Made by a program: the position numbers and the translations under genes. DNA of 23,390 bases from Jejubacter sp036620675 (lineage in GTDB: Bacteria > Pseudomonadota > Gammaproteobacteria > Enterobacterales > Enterobacteriaceae). Shown in pieces: positions 7,336-15,174 of the stretch. The DNA lies in NCBI GenBank assembly GCA_036620675.1, contig JAZHEE010000048.1, one strand, 5' to 3'. Under the pieces are notes generated by a model. It did no database searches. It was given only the letters and a program-made list of their open reading frames with translations, and was not told where the DNA came from. The stretch's first letter is position 1; every line of letters begins with the position of its first letter.

Positions 7336-7667
7336 GTAGTCTGAGTTCCCATATTCTGGATATCAGCCGCGGTAAACCGGCGGCGGGCGTGGTGGTGCGG
7401 TTGCTGCGCCTGGAAGGTGCGGGCCGCCAGGAGCTGGCCCGGGCCGTTACCAGCGATAACGGACGCATTGCCGCTTTTAGCGAACAGCCGCTTGCCGCCG
7501 GGCGCTATCAGTTGGTTGCCGAACTGGGGGACTGGTTTGCTGCAAAGGGCCAGCAAAGCCTTTACCCCTGCGCCTGTATCGATTTTGTGCTTGGTGAGGG
7601 CGATGAACACTACCATCTGCCGTTTACCATCGCCCCTGGTGGCTGGTCCACCTACCGGGGGAGTTGA
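7332..7667 (+). CDS. hpxT: HpxT, 5-hydroxyisourate hydrolase
   Basis: A 111-residue transthyretin-related protein that hydrolyses 5-hydroxyisourate to OHCU. Family marks are SSHILDISRGKPAAG at the N terminus (His7), an Arg in TSDNGR (Arg45), HYHLP (His93/His95) and the C-terminal YRGS that defines hydrolases as opposed to transthyretin. It has no signal peptide, so it is cytoplasmic like HpxO and HpxQ. The ATG at 7332 overlaps the hpxQ stop by four bases. It is the last gene of hpxPQT and converges on guaD. Confidence 0.94.
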   Translation: MSSLSSHILDISRGKPAAGVVVRLLRLEGAGRQELARAVTSDNGRIAAFSEQPLAAGRYQLVAELGDWFAAKGQQSLYPCACIDFVLGEGDEHYHLPFTIAPGGWSTYRGS

Positions 7668-7675
7668 TCCCGGTT

Positions 7676-7695
7676 CCGGCCTGAATTCAGGCCGG
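7676..7695. terminator. Perfect 20-bp palindrome between convergent hpxT and guaD
   Basis: CCGGCCTGAATTCAGGCCGG equals its own reverse complement and contains the guaD stop codon (7687-7689). It lies 8 bases after the hpxT stop. A hairpin could form on either transcript, but no run of T follows on either side, so it is not a classic intrinsic terminator. It may act as a 3'-end protecting or bidirectional pause structure. Confidence 0.5.
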
Positions 7696-9012
7696 TTGTG
7701 CCTCATTTCCCCACACGCATTCACCATTCACCCAGGTCTGCACAATATTGCGATCGTCCCCCAATGTCATCAGTGCAAACAGGGTTTCATAAATATCCTT
7801 GCAGCGGCTGATTCGCAGGCGTTGCAGGGGAGAGATCTGAGGATCGATAACCACCAGATCCGCCTCTTTTCCGGGCAGGAAGTTGCCGATATGCTCGTCC
7901 AGACAGAGCGCCCGGGCGCCGCCCAGAGTGGCATGATAGAAGGCCTCGCAGGCGCGTAACCGGTAGCCCCGGAGCTGGGCCACCTTATAGGCCTCGCCCA
8001 GGGTGCGCAGCATATTGAAGGTGGTGCCAGCCCCCACGTCGCTGCCGATCCCCATCGGCACCCGACTGCGCCAGCAGCGGGCCAGTCGGAACAGGCCGCT
8101 GCCCAAAAACAGATTCGAGGTCGGGCAGAAGGCCAGAGCTGAACCGCTGTGGCGCAGGCATTGCCACTCGGCATCCTCCAGGTGAATACCGTGGGCGAAA
8201 ACGCTGCGTTTGCCGGTGAGCCGATAGTGGTGGTAAACATCCAGATAGTGCTGATGCTCTGGCCATAGCTGCTTAACCCAGGCGATTTCGTCCTGATTTT
8301 CGCTCAGATGGGTATGCAGCCAGGTATCGGGAAACTCTTCGCGTAGCTGGCGCGCCGCTTCCAGCAGCGCGGGGGAGGAGGTCGGCGCAAAGCGGGGCGT
8401 AATGGCGTATCCCAGTCGACCGCGGCGGTGCCAGCGCTGAATCAGTTCCCGGCTCTGTTGGTAGCTCTGCTGCGCCGTTTCTATAAGCTCGTCCGGCGCA
8501 TTGCGGTCCATCATTACCTTACCGGCGATCAGACGCATATCGATACGGCTGGCAGCGCTGAACAGGGCATTCACTGATTCCGGGTGGCGGGTACAGAACA
8601 CCAGCGCGCTGGTGGTGCCGTTACTCAGCAACTGGTCGATAAAGAACCGGGCGATTTGGGCGGCGTAGTCCGGATCGCCAAATTGCGCTTCTACCTGAAA
8701 GGTGTAGCGGGAAAGCCAGGTCAGTAACTGTTCGCCAAAGGCGCCGATCATCTCGGTCTGAGGATAGTGAACGTGGGCATCCACAAAGCCTGGCAGGATT
8801 AGCTTACCGTGCAGATCGCGATACCCGCGATCGGGACGCAGATACTGTTCGCCTTCCTGCCACGGATAAAGGCCGAGGATTTTTCCGTCGCGTATAAACA
8901 GCAGCCCATCTTCGGTATAGCGTGCGCGGCGTGCGATATCGTCGGGGCTATCGGCAGTGGCGGTGATATCGAAAAAGGCGCCGCGTAGCGCATGGTGGTA
9001 TTCGGGAATCAT
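7687..9012 (-). CDS. guaD: GuaD, guanine deaminase
   Basis: A 441-residue amidohydrolase converting guanine to xanthine and ammonia. Zinc ligands are the HxH in FVDAHVHYPQ (His80, His82), a later His in FAHGIHLED and the Asp in GIGSDVGAG. THLSENQDEI is the characteristic substrate-side segment. The ATG at 9012 shares ATGA with the end of hpxC, and AAGGAGGAG lies 8 bases upstream within hpxC. Translation is therefore probably coupled to hpxC, although guaD is described as its own unit, nitrogen-controlled through NtrC, in K. pneumoniae. A near -24/-12 sequence inside hpxC has one base too few between its boxes. The product feeds xanthine to HpxDE. Confidence 0.94.
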   Translation of the reverse strand: MIPEYHHALRGAFFDITATADSPDDIARRARYTEDGLLFIRDGKILGLYPWQEGEQYLRPDRGYRDLHGKLILPGFVDAHVHYPQTEMIGAFGEQLLTWLSRYTFQVEAQFGDPDYAAQIARFFIDQLLSNGTTSALVFCTRHPESVNALFSAASRIDMRLIAGKVMMDRNAPDELIETAQQSYQQSRELIQRWHRRGRLGYAITPRFAPTSSPALLEAARQLREEFPDTWLHTHLSENQDEIAWVKQLWPEHQHYLDVYHHYRLTGKRSVFAHGIHLEDAEWQCLRHSGSALAFCPTSNLFLGSGLFRLARCWRSRVPMGIGSDVGAGTTFNMLRTLGEAYKVAQLRGYRLRACEAFYHATLGGARALCLDEHIGNFLPGKEADLVVIDPQISPLQRLRISRCKDIYETLFALMTLGDDRNIVQTWVNGECVWGNEAQPA

Positions 9013-10514
9013 GATGCCGACTCCTCCTTAATCAACAGGCCAGGGCGCGAACGACGCAGGCGCTGGCCGGCAAGCTCGTGCCTGGCCAGCCAGCGATAGG
9101 CGAGGCCGCCGGTTAGCACGCCGATAAACCAGCTGAAACTGGCCAGCGGCTGTAGGGCGGGCGCCATCACCATTGCAACACCGATAATCACCGACGGCAA
9201 TAGCGCGCCAATGGCTTTAGGGTTAAAACCGCCGCGATACCAGTAGCGCCCCTGGGGGGTGGCATTGAACAGATCGTCCACCGAAATTTTCCCGCGTTTA
9301 ATCAAATAGAAATCCGCCAGCAGAATGCCAAACAGCGGGCCGATAAAGGCCCCCAGCACATCCAACGTATAGTGAATCAGCGCTGGCGAGTTGAACAGAT
9401 TCCAGGGGGTCAGCAGCACGGAACCCACCGCCGCAATCATACCGCCGGTGCGGAAGCTTATCTTTCGGGGGGCGCAGTTAGAAAAATCAAACGCGGGCGA
9501 GACGAAGTTGGCCACGATGTTAATACCGATAGTGGCGGTTATCATGGTCAGCAGGCCAATAGCGACCGCAATATCGTTACCCACATGGCTGACGGTTTCA
9601 ATGGGGTCGGTAATCATCCGCCCGAACAGCGATCGGGTGCCGGAAACAATCACCACGGTCACCACCGAAAATAGCAGGAAGTTAAAGGGGAGCCCCCACA
9701 GGTTGCCGCGTTTTATCTCTCCCATGCTTTTACCGTAGCGGGCAAAATCACCGAAGTTGAGCAGCGGGCCGGAAAAATAGGAAACCACCAGCGCAGTGGC
9801 GCTAACCATCTGCCAGGCCTGCTCGCCGACGCTCAGAGACTTACTGCTCAGGGTAAAGGAGATGCCGGCGGGGCCCGCCTTGTACAGAATCCAGCCCGCC
9901 AGCGCCAGCATCACCGCATAAACCGCCGGTCCGGCGATATCGATAAAACGCTTAATGGCGTTCATTCCGTGCCAGAACACCATGGCCTGCAACAGCCACA
10001 TAATGGAGAAGCAGATCCAGCCCAGAGACGAAAGCCCCAGCGCACCGCTTTGAGTCAGGGGCGTAAGGGAAGGCCAAAACTTCAGGGCTACCAGCATTAG
10101 CGCATTGGCGGCAAGCCAGGTCTGGATACCGTACCAGGCGAAGGCGATAAGACCGCGGATCACCGCCGGGATATTGGCGCCGAATACCCCAAACGCCTGG
10201 CGGCACACCACTGCATAAGGCACGCCCGTCATCTGGCTGGGACGGGCCACCAGATTCGCACACAGTTGTACGATGCAGATACCGGCCAGCAGGCATAACA
10301 GCACCTGCCAGCTGGCCAGCCCCAGCGCGAAGAAGCTGGCGGCCACCACATAGCCCCCCATGCTGTGCACGTCCGACATCCAGAAGGAAAAAATGTTGTA
10401 CCAGTTCCAGCGCTGATGGCGTTCTGGCGCCAGGTCTTCATTGTAAAGGCGTGGGCTGTATCCCGCGTTGGATCCAGCAACCTTACTATTTTGCACATCC
10501 CGATAGTCTGGCAT
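9009..10514 (-). CDS. hpxC: HpxC, NCS1-family permease (probable allantoin transporter)
   Basis: A 501-residue inner-membrane transporter of the nucleobase:cation symporter-1 family (PucI, AllW, Mhp1 relatives). The N-terminal RLYNEDLAPERHQRWNWYN and FSFWMSDVHSMGGYV are family hallmarks. About 12 hydrophobic segments follow. The ATG at 10514 has AGGAG 8 bases upstream. It is divergent from hpxSAB and overlaps guaD by four bases. The name follows K. pneumoniae, where the equivalent gene lies beside hpxS and guaD. Allantoin is the likely substrate given the hpxAB neighbours, but sequence alone does not exclude another purine derivative or hydantoin. Confidence 0.85.
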   Translation of the reverse strand: MPDYRDVQNSKVAGSNAGYSPRLYNEDLAPERHQRWNWYNIFSFWMSDVHSMGGYVVAASFFALGLASWQVLLCLLAGICIVQLCANLVARPSQMTGVPYAVVCRQAFGVFGANIPAVIRGLIAFAWYGIQTWLAANALMLVALKFWPSLTPLTQSGALGLSSLGWICFSIMWLLQAMVFWHGMNAIKRFIDIAGPAVYAVMLALAGWILYKAGPAGISFTLSSKSLSVGEQAWQMVSATALVVSYFSGPLLNFGDFARYGKSMGEIKRGNLWGLPFNFLLFSVVTVVIVSGTRSLFGRMITDPIETVSHVGNDIAVAIGLLTMITATIGINIVANFVSPAFDFSNCAPRKISFRTGGMIAAVGSVLLTPWNLFNSPALIHYTLDVLGAFIGPLFGILLADFYLIKRGKISVDDLFNATPQGRYWYRGGFNPKAIGALLPSVIIGVAMVMAPALQPLASFSWFIGVLTGGLAYRWLARHELAGQRLRRSRPGLLIKEESAS

Positions 10515-10566
10515 GAAACCTGCTCCTGTTCATGAAAACCATTTGTTACGTACCTGTAACGGTCAT

Positions 10567-10582
10567 TGCAGGATTCGGGCCA
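10567..10582 (-). promoter_or_regulatory. Candidate sigma54 promoter of hpxC-guaD
   Basis: On the minus strand TGGCCC-GAATC-CTGCA reads from 10582 to 10567. It differs from TGGCAC-N5-TTGCA at two positions and has the correct GG-to-GC step. The start would be near 10557, giving a leader of about 43 bases before hpxC. An enhancer-like dyad, GCACCAACTGGTGC (10699-10712, inside hpxS), lies about 150 bases upstream, but its spacer is one base shorter than the NtrC consensus. Confidence 0.45.
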
Positions 10583-10594
10583 GCATGGCGATTT

Positions 10595-10604
10595 TTGTAT
10601 ACAA
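10595..10604. promoter_or_regulatory. Candidate HpxS operator before hpxSAB
   Basis: TTGTATACAA is a perfect 10-bp palindrome 18 bases before the hpxS ATG, of the type bound by FadR/FCD-class GntR proteins. HpxS in K. pneumoniae binds two tandem sites in the hpxSAB promoter. A weaker dyad, GTTAC-N6-GTAAC (from about 10540), lies upstream and may be a second site. The same 11-mer, TTGTATACAAG, recurs at the start of hpxA. Confidence 0.65.
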
Positions 10605-10621
10605 GCGCGTGGAGGAAGGGG

Positions 10622-11329
10622 ATGAAAAAGCCGCAGCCTAAAGCCCCGCAGGGCGGGGATGAGGTGATTTATCAGGCGCTGTTGCGCGCCATTGTGGAGC
10701 ACCAACTGGTGCCGGGATGTCGACTGCCGGAAGAGGCGCTGGCCGAAGCCTTTGGCGTGAGCCGTACCGGTATTCGCAATGTGCTTCAGCGACTCGCGGC
10801 TGTGCAACTGGTAGTGCTGTTGCCCAGGCGTGGTGCACAGGTCGCTATGCCATCGGTGGAAGAGGCCCGGGATATTTTTCGCACTCGCGCCCTGCTGGAG
10901 GTGGCGAACCTGCCCCAGGTGATAGCCCACTGTCAGTCGCCACATCTGGCGGCGTTGGGCCAGGTGGCGCAACAGGAACAGCAGGCCCGAAGCGAGGGAG
11001 ACGGCCCGGCGGCTATTCGCCTTTCCGCCGAATTTCATATTCAGCTACAGGCGATTTCCGGCAATCAGGTACTGACCGGCATAGTCACCCGGCTGTGCCA
11101 GCGTTCCTCGCTGGTGATTGCCGCCTGGGGGGCTCCGTGGAGGCAGGGTTGCCGCTGTGATGACCACCATCGCCTGATTGCGCTGTTGCGCGACGGCGAC
11201 CTCCGGCGCCTGAGCGATACCCTGCGCCATCATTTCGACGCCATCGTCGCCAGTCTCTGTTTCGAGCGCGGCGGCGTCGCACTACCTGATTTTACCCGGC
11301 TGTTTTCCGCCGGCCATAAGGAGCTTTAG
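10622..11329 (+). CDS. hpxS: HpxS, GntR-family regulator of hpxSAB
   Basis: A 235-residue GntR regulator of the FadR/FCD subfamily. The winged helix-turn-helix (about residues 15-75) carries GCRLPEEALAEAFGVSRTGI and the wing LLPRRGAQVAMPS. An all-helical FCD effector domain follows, with metal-type residues such as EFHIQL and DDHHRLI. I chose the ATG at 10622 because GGAGGAAGGGG directly precedes it; the in-frame ATG at 10532 would swallow the promoter region. hpxA starts 2 bases after its stop. In K. pneumoniae HpxS represses without allantoin and activates with it, together with NAC. Confidence 0.88.
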   Translation: MKKPQPKAPQGGDEVIYQALLRAIVEHQLVPGCRLPEEALAEAFGVSRTGIRNVLQRLAAVQLVVLLPRRGAQVAMPSVEEARDIFRTRALLEVANLPQVIAHCQSPHLAALGQVAQQEQQARSEGDGPAAIRLSAEFHIQLQAISGNQVLTGIVTRLCQRSSLVIAAWGAPWRQGCRCDDHHRLIALLRDGDLRRLSDTLRHHFDAIVASLCFERGGVALPDFTRLFSAGHKEL

Positions 11330-11331
11330 TC

Positions 11332-12069
11332 ATGCGTTGTATACAAGTGATCAATCCCAACACCAGCCAGGCGATGACCGAAACCATCGGCGCCGCCGCC
11401 AGGGCTGTAGCCGCGCCGGATACCGAAATTCTGGCGGTCTGTCCGGCAGAAGGGGCGCCCTCTATTGAGGGGCATTTCGATGAGGCCATTGCGGCCATCG
11501 GCGTGCTGGAACAGATAAAAGCCGGGCGTGAGCAGGGCGTGGCGGGGCACATTATCGCCTGCTTTGGCGACCCGGGACTGCTGGCGGCCCGGGAGCTGGC
11601 CTGCGGGCCGGTGGTGGGTATTGCCGAGGCGGCGATGCATATGGCGACCATGGTGGCGACCCGCTTTTCCGTCGTCACCACCCTGCCAAGGACTCTGATC
11701 ATCGCCCGGCACCTGCTGCGCCAGTACGGCTTCAGCGAGCATTGTGCCGGGCTGCACGCCATAGACCTGCCGGTGCTGGCGCTGGAAGACGGCAGCGGGC
11801 TGGCACAGCGCAAAGTCTATGAGGGCTGCGTCAACGCCCTGAAGCAGGACGGCTGCGGCGCCATCGTGCTGGGGTGCGGCGGAATGGCCGACCTGGCGCG
11901 TACCCTGACCCGCGAGCTGGGCGTGCCGGTTATCGACGGCGTGAGTGCCGCGGTAAAAATGGTCGAGTCGCTGGTGGCGCTGGCGCTTTCCACCAGTAAG
12001 CAGGGGGATCTGGCGTGGCCGCGTCCTAAACCGTTAAGCGGTCGGTTTCAGTTTTTTAATCAGGAGTAA
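11332..12069 (+). CDS. hpxA: HpxA, allantoin racemase
   Basis: A 245-residue member of the Asp/Glu/hydantoin racemase family that interconverts R- and S-allantoin. VINPNTSQAMT (6-16) is the N-terminal signature. The two catalytic cysteines are Cys77 in IACFGDPGL and Cys182 in IVLGCGGMADL, in the arrangement expected for cofactor-independent racemases. The ATG at 11332 has AAGGAG about 8 bases upstream and follows hpxS after 2 bases. hpxB begins 7 bases after its stop. The reported stereopreference of downstream allantoinases makes a racemase useful. A GntR-type palindrome is embedded in codons 2-5. Confidence 0.91.
   Translation: MRCIQVINPNTSQAMTETIGAAARAVAAPDTEILAVCPAEGAPSIEGHFDEAIAAIGVLEQIKAGREQGVAGHIIACFGDPGLLAARELACGPVVGIAEAAMHMATMVATRFSVVTTLPRTLIIARHLLRQYGFSEHCAGLHAIDLPVLALEDGSGLAQRKVYEGCVNALKQDGCGAIVLGCGGMADLARTLTRELGVPVIDGVSAAVKMVESLVALALSTSKQGDLAWPRPKPLSGRFQFFNQE
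11337..11346. promoter_or_regulatory. Second TTGTATACAA palindrome, inside the start of hpxA
   Basis: TTGTATACAAG here is identical to the 11-mer beside the hpxS start. It covers codons 2-5 of hpxA (Arg-Cys-Ile-Gln). A repeat of this exact 11-mer within the same operon suggests an intragenic HpxS site acting as a roadblock or looping partner. Coding coincidence cannot be excluded. Confidence 0.45.
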
Positions 12070-12076
12070 CACAGGC

Positions 12077-13018
12077 ATGAAACATCAAGACGATATTCAT
12101 CAGAACTATCCGCGTGATATGCGGGGCTATGCCGGAAATCCGCCGCACCCGGAATGGCCGGGCAATGCGCGCATCGCGGTACAGTTTGTCCTGAATTATG
12201 AGGAAGGGGCCGAGAATCATGTGCTGCATGGCGATGCCGGCTCCGAACAATTTCTGTCGGATATTATCGGCGCCGCCAGCTATCCGGATCGCCATATGTC
12301 GATGGATTCGCTATACGAATACGGCAGTCGTGCCGGGTTCTGGCGCATTCATAACGAATTTCGCAAGCGCGGGTTGCCGCTTACTGTATTCGGCGTGGCG
12401 ATGGCGCTGGCCCGAAATCCGGAGATCGTTGCGGCTATTAAAGAAGCGGACTATGACGTGGTCAGCCACGGCTGGCGCTGGCTTCACTATCAGGATATGG
12501 ATATTGAAACCGAGCGGCGGCATATGCACCAGGCGGTGGAACTGCTAACGGCGCTGTTCGGTAAAGCGCCCACCGGCTGGTATACCGGGCGCGACAGCCC
12601 GAACACCCGCCAGCTGGTGGTGGAGCACGGCGGTTTTAGCTACGACAGCGACTATTACGGCGACGATCTGCCGTTCTGGAGCGAGGTGACATGTGGTGAC
12701 GGCGCGCGTAAGCCACACCTGATTATTCCCTACACCCTGGACGCCAACGATATGCGTTTCGCCACCGCCCAGGGCTTTAACTGCGCGCAGCAGTTTTACA
12801 CTTATCTGAAAGATAGCTTTGACGTGCTGTATGAAGAGGGGGAACAGGCGCCGAAGATGATGTCGGTGGGGATGCACTGTCGTCTGCTGGGGCGGCCGGG
12901 GCGTTTTCGGGCCCTGCAGCGTTTTCTGGACTATATCGGTCAGCACGACAGGGTATGGGTCTGCACCCGCCAGCAGATTGCCGATCACTGGCGGCAGGCG
13001 CACCCGTATTTGGGGTGA
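12077..13018 (+). CDS. hpxB: HpxB, PuuE-type allantoinase
   Basis: A 313-residue allantoinase of the polysaccharide-deacetylase fold (PuuE), unrelated to the amidohydrolase AllB. It opens allantoin to allantoate. Marks include RDMRGYAGNPPHPEWP at the N terminus, FVLNYEEGAEN (about 37-47), EYGSRAGFWRI, DYDVVSHGWRWLHYQDM, PTGWYTGRDSPNTR and SVGMHCRLLGRPGR. The ATG at 12077 has CAGGAG about 10 bases upstream. It ends hpxSAB and is followed by an interspersed repeat and a bidirectional terminator. Confidence 0.93.
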   Translation: MKHQDDIHQNYPRDMRGYAGNPPHPEWPGNARIAVQFVLNYEEGAENHVLHGDAGSEQFLSDIIGAASYPDRHMSMDSLYEYGSRAGFWRIHNEFRKRGLPLTVFGVAMALARNPEIVAAIKEADYDVVSHGWRWLHYQDMDIETERRHMHQAVELLTALFGKAPTGWYTGRDSPNTRQLVVEHGGFSYDSDYYGDDLPFWSEVTCGDGARKPHLIIPYTLDANDMRFATAQGFNCAQQFYTYLKDSFDVLYEEGEQAPKMMSVGMHCRLLGRPGRFRALQRFLDYIGQHDRVWVCTRQQIADHWRQAHPYLG

Positions 13019-13043
13019 TGTTAAGAGCTATCCGCCCTTAAAA

Positions 13044-13080
13044 CTCCCTCTCCCCATCGGCGAGAGGGTTGGGGGGAGGG
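13044..13080. repeat. BoxC-like interspersed palindromic repeat
   Basis: CTCCCTCTCC...GAGAGGGTTGGGGGGAGGG has the look of the GC-rich interspersed elements of enteric genomes: CCCTCTC (13046-13052) pairs with GAGAGGG (13062-13068), followed by a G-rich tail. It sits just after hpxB and adds a hairpin to the 3' end. Bases 13081-13170 show no gene. The family name is from memory. Confidence 0.55.
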
Positions 13081-13170
13081 GGCCTGTTGCAAAATTGCTC
13101 AGGAGGTCATAGCATCAAGCTGTTAGTTGAAGATAGTTTCATTCTGGTCAGGGCCAGGCGCTCAGACCGA

Positions 13171-13206
13171 AATAAAAAAGCCGGCCTTACCAGCCGGTTT
13201 TTTATT
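13171..13206. terminator. Bidirectional intrinsic terminator between hpxB and hpxZ
   Basis: AATAAAAAAG CCGGC, loop CTTACCA, GCCGG TTTTTTATT. The 5-bp GC stem is flanked by an A tract on one side and a T tract on the other. It can therefore end hpxSAB transcription on the plus strand and hpxWXYZ transcription on the minus strand. It lies 9 bases past the hpxZ stop. Confidence 0.9.
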
Positions 13207-13214
13207 GCCTGGCG

Positions 13215-13589
13215 TTACCCTATTAAACTCACCTGCGCCGCCACAATGCGCCAGCCCTGGTCAAAGCGTACCCAGGTCTGCTGCTGGCGTCCGGTTCGCG
13301 CCGTTCCCTTGCGGGTAAATTCGGTGCTGCATACCGCGTAATCATGACCGAAAGTGGTGATGACCGTATTATGCAACTGCCGGTTCAGACCGGCGGTGGG
13401 GCGGGCGGCGCGAAAGGCGCGGATCGCCTCAATGCCGTACAGATTTTCGCCTGCTCCCAGTCGCACTGTCAGTTCGCTGTGCCAGAACAGTTCATCCAGT
13501 ACGGCGGTGTCATTGCTGACCAGCGCCTGCTCGTAGCGGTAAAAGGCGGCGCTGACTTCGGCCAGCACTTCGGGTTGATTGATCTTCAT
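13215..13589 (-). CDS. hpxZ: HpxZ, AtzH-like (DUF3225) oxalurate-catabolism protein
   Basis: A 124-residue NTF2-like protein (DUF3225/AtzH type). The cone-fold core reads VSAAFYRYEQALVSNDTAVL, then WHSELTVRLGAGENLYG, and ends in TWVRFDQGWRIVAAQVSLIG. Relatives are encoded beside AtzE-type amidases; a small-ligand binding or accessory hydrolase role is inferred. The ATG at 13589 shares ATGA with hpxY, and GGAG lies 8 bases upstream. It is the last gene of hpxWXYZ, ending at the bidirectional terminator. The biochemical role is not established by sequence. Confidence 0.88.
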   Translation of the reverse strand: MKINQPEVLAEVSAAFYRYEQALVSNDTAVLDELFWHSELTVRLGAGENLYGIEAIRAFRAARPTAGLNRQLHNTVITTFGHDYAVCSTEFTRKGTARTGRQQQTWVRFDQGWRIVAAQVSLIG

Positions 13590-14983
13590 GGCGTTATCTC
13601 CGCAGGGCGGGCGTCGGTAATCCCCATCTGCTCCAGCGCCCGGGCGGCGCGCAGGCAGGCCTGCTCATTAAAGGGGGCGGAAATCAGCTGTAGCCCGATG
13701 GGCAAGCCGTTTGAGGCGCGCAGCGGTACGGTGACCACCGGCAGCCCCAGGAAAGAGATGGGCTGGGTCAGCATCCCCATACTGGCGCGGGGCGGCAGCG
13801 GCTGACCGTTAATGATCATCTCCTGCTCGCCGATTCGCGTGGCGCTGCATGGCGTGGCGGGGGCGATCAGTACGTCGGCCCGGGACAGCAGCGTCTGGAA
13901 CTTCTGGCGCGCCAGGCGGCGAAAGCGCTGGGCCTGAAGATACCAGGCGGCGGGCAGCATGGCGCCTGCCAGCAGGCGCTCCCGGGAGTTGGGCTCGAAA
14001 AGTTCCGGCTGGCGCTTCAGTTCCGGCAGATAAAGGTTTCCCCCTTCCGAGGCGGTAATAATAAAGGCCGCCGAGCGCGCCAGCTCTGCTTCGGGGAACT
14101 GCAATTCATCCCGGGCTTCCAGCGCCAGGGCGGCCCGCTGTAGCGCCGCTCTGGCCTCATCGTCGCACCAGGTGGTAAAAAAGCCGCCCAGCACCGCGCA
14201 GCGTAATCCTTCCATACCGCGATGCAGCTGCGGGGCGGTCGCCTCAAGGGGCCGTTCAGCCTGGAAACCGTCGTCGGGATCATGGCCCTGAAGGGCGTCA
14301 TAAACCGCAGCCAGATCCGCTACCCGGCGGGCCATAGGGCCGATATGATCGAGGCTGGCGGCAAAGGGATGGGTACCTGAGCGCGACAGGCGGCCAAAGG
14401 TGGGCTTCAGCCCGAAGACGCCGCACAGCGAGGCTGGTACCCTAATCGAACCGTTAGTATCGCTACCCAGCGCGAAGTGGACAGCGCCCGCCGCCACCGC
14501 CGCCGCCGAACCTCCGGAGGAGCCGCCCGCGACGCGCCCGGGATCGTGAGGATTGCGGGTGGCGCCGTAGTGGCTATTTTCAGTGGTAAAACCGTAGGCA
14601 TAAGCATCCATATTGACCATACCGGAAAGGAGTGCGCCGGCGTGGTGAAGCTGGCGTACCGCATAGCCGTCCCGGGCGGCGGCAGGGCGATCGCTTAGCA
14701 GCCGGGCGCCTGCCAGGGTAGTATGCCCGGCAATGTCGAACAGATTCTTGGCCGCCCAGGGAGTTCCCGCCAGAGCAGGCAGCGGCTGTCCGCTGCGGCG
14801 CAGGGCGTCGATGCGCTCCGCTTCCTGAAGCATGCGTTCTGCGGTGATCGCAGTCCAGGCGTTGATATGTGGATTCAGGCGCTCGATATCGTGCAGGGTG
14901 CGGGTTGCTATCTCCCGGGCGCTGAGTTCGCCCCGTACCAGCGCGCCGCGTAGTTCGCTGATGCTCAGATCCTGAAGTTTCAT
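13586..14983 (-). CDS. hpxY: HpxY, AtzE-family amidase
   Basis: A 465-residue amidase-signature hydrolase of the AtzE family. The Ser-cisSer-Lys triad is complete: Lys79 in WAAKNLFDIAG, cis-Ser155 in GGSSGGSAAAVAAG and nucleophile Ser179 in SDTNGSIRVPA. In AtzE systems the amidase needs a small GatC-like partner, here HpxX, with which it shares ATGA (14980-14983). The likely substrate is oxalurate, an N-carbamoyl amide, giving oxamate. This is inferred from the pathway gap between HpxJ and HpxW. The annotation as a GatA-like tRNA amidotransferase is unlikely given the neighbours. Confidence 0.9.
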   Translation of the reverse strand: MKLQDLSISELRGALVRGELSAREIATRTLHDIERLNPHINAWTAITAERMLQEAERIDALRRSGQPLPALAGTPWAAKNLFDIAGHTTLAGARLLSDRPAAARDGYAVRQLHHAGALLSGMVNMDAYAYGFTTENSHYGATRNPHDPGRVAGGSSGGSAAAVAAGAVHFALGSDTNGSIRVPASLCGVFGLKPTFGRLSRSGTHPFAASLDHIGPMARRVADLAAVYDALQGHDPDDGFQAERPLEATAPQLHRGMEGLRCAVLGGFFTTWCDDEARAALQRAALALEARDELQFPEAELARSAAFIITASEGGNLYLPELKRQPELFEPNSRERLLAGAMLPAAWYLQAQRFRRLARQKFQTLLSRADVLIAPATPCSATRIGEQEMIINGQPLPPRASMGMLTQPISFLGLPVVTVPLRASNGLPIGLQLISAPFNEQACLRAARALEQMGITDARPAEITP

Positions 14984-15162
14984 GGTCGGTATACTCCCGC
15001 TATGTCCAGCCGTTCGTCCAGCGGATAGTCCATCAGCGGCGCCGCCATGGCGGCGATATGACTAAAGCGCGCCAGCAGTTCAGCGCGCCGGGCATCATCC
15101 AGTTCTATCTCCAGGCTTTGCGCCATGGCGGCCAGCCAGGCTTCCTGTTGTTCAGTGGTCAT
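14980..15162 (-). CDS. hpxX: HpxX, AtzG/GatC-like small subunit (DUF4089)
   Basis: A 60-residue protein of the DUF4089/AtzG type. Most of it is an amphipathic helical stretch (AWLAAMAQSLEIELDDARR, then LLARFSHIAAMAAPLMDYPL), ending in LDERLDIAGVYRP. This layout resembles GatC, which wraps and stabilises GatA. It should form the small subunit of the HpxY amidase. The ATG at 15162 has AGGAGA 5 bases upstream. It follows hpxW by 12 bases and overlaps hpxY by four. Its short length makes it easy to miss. Confidence 0.88.
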   Translation of the reverse strand: MTTEQQEAWLAAMAQSLEIELDDARRAELLARFSHIAAMAAPLMDYPLDERLDIAGVYRP

Positions 15163-15174
15163 CGGATTCTCCTG

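Noticed and set aside
9070..9095. AGGCACGAGCTTGC on the minus strand, a possible sigma54 promoter for guaD inside hpxC
   Set aside because: The GG-to-GC step is one base too short, and sigma54 is strict about this spacing.
10699..10712. GCACCAACTGGTGC as an NtrC site for hpxC
   Set aside because: The spacer is four bases rather than five, and it lies in hpxS coding sequence; kept only as a weak supporting note.
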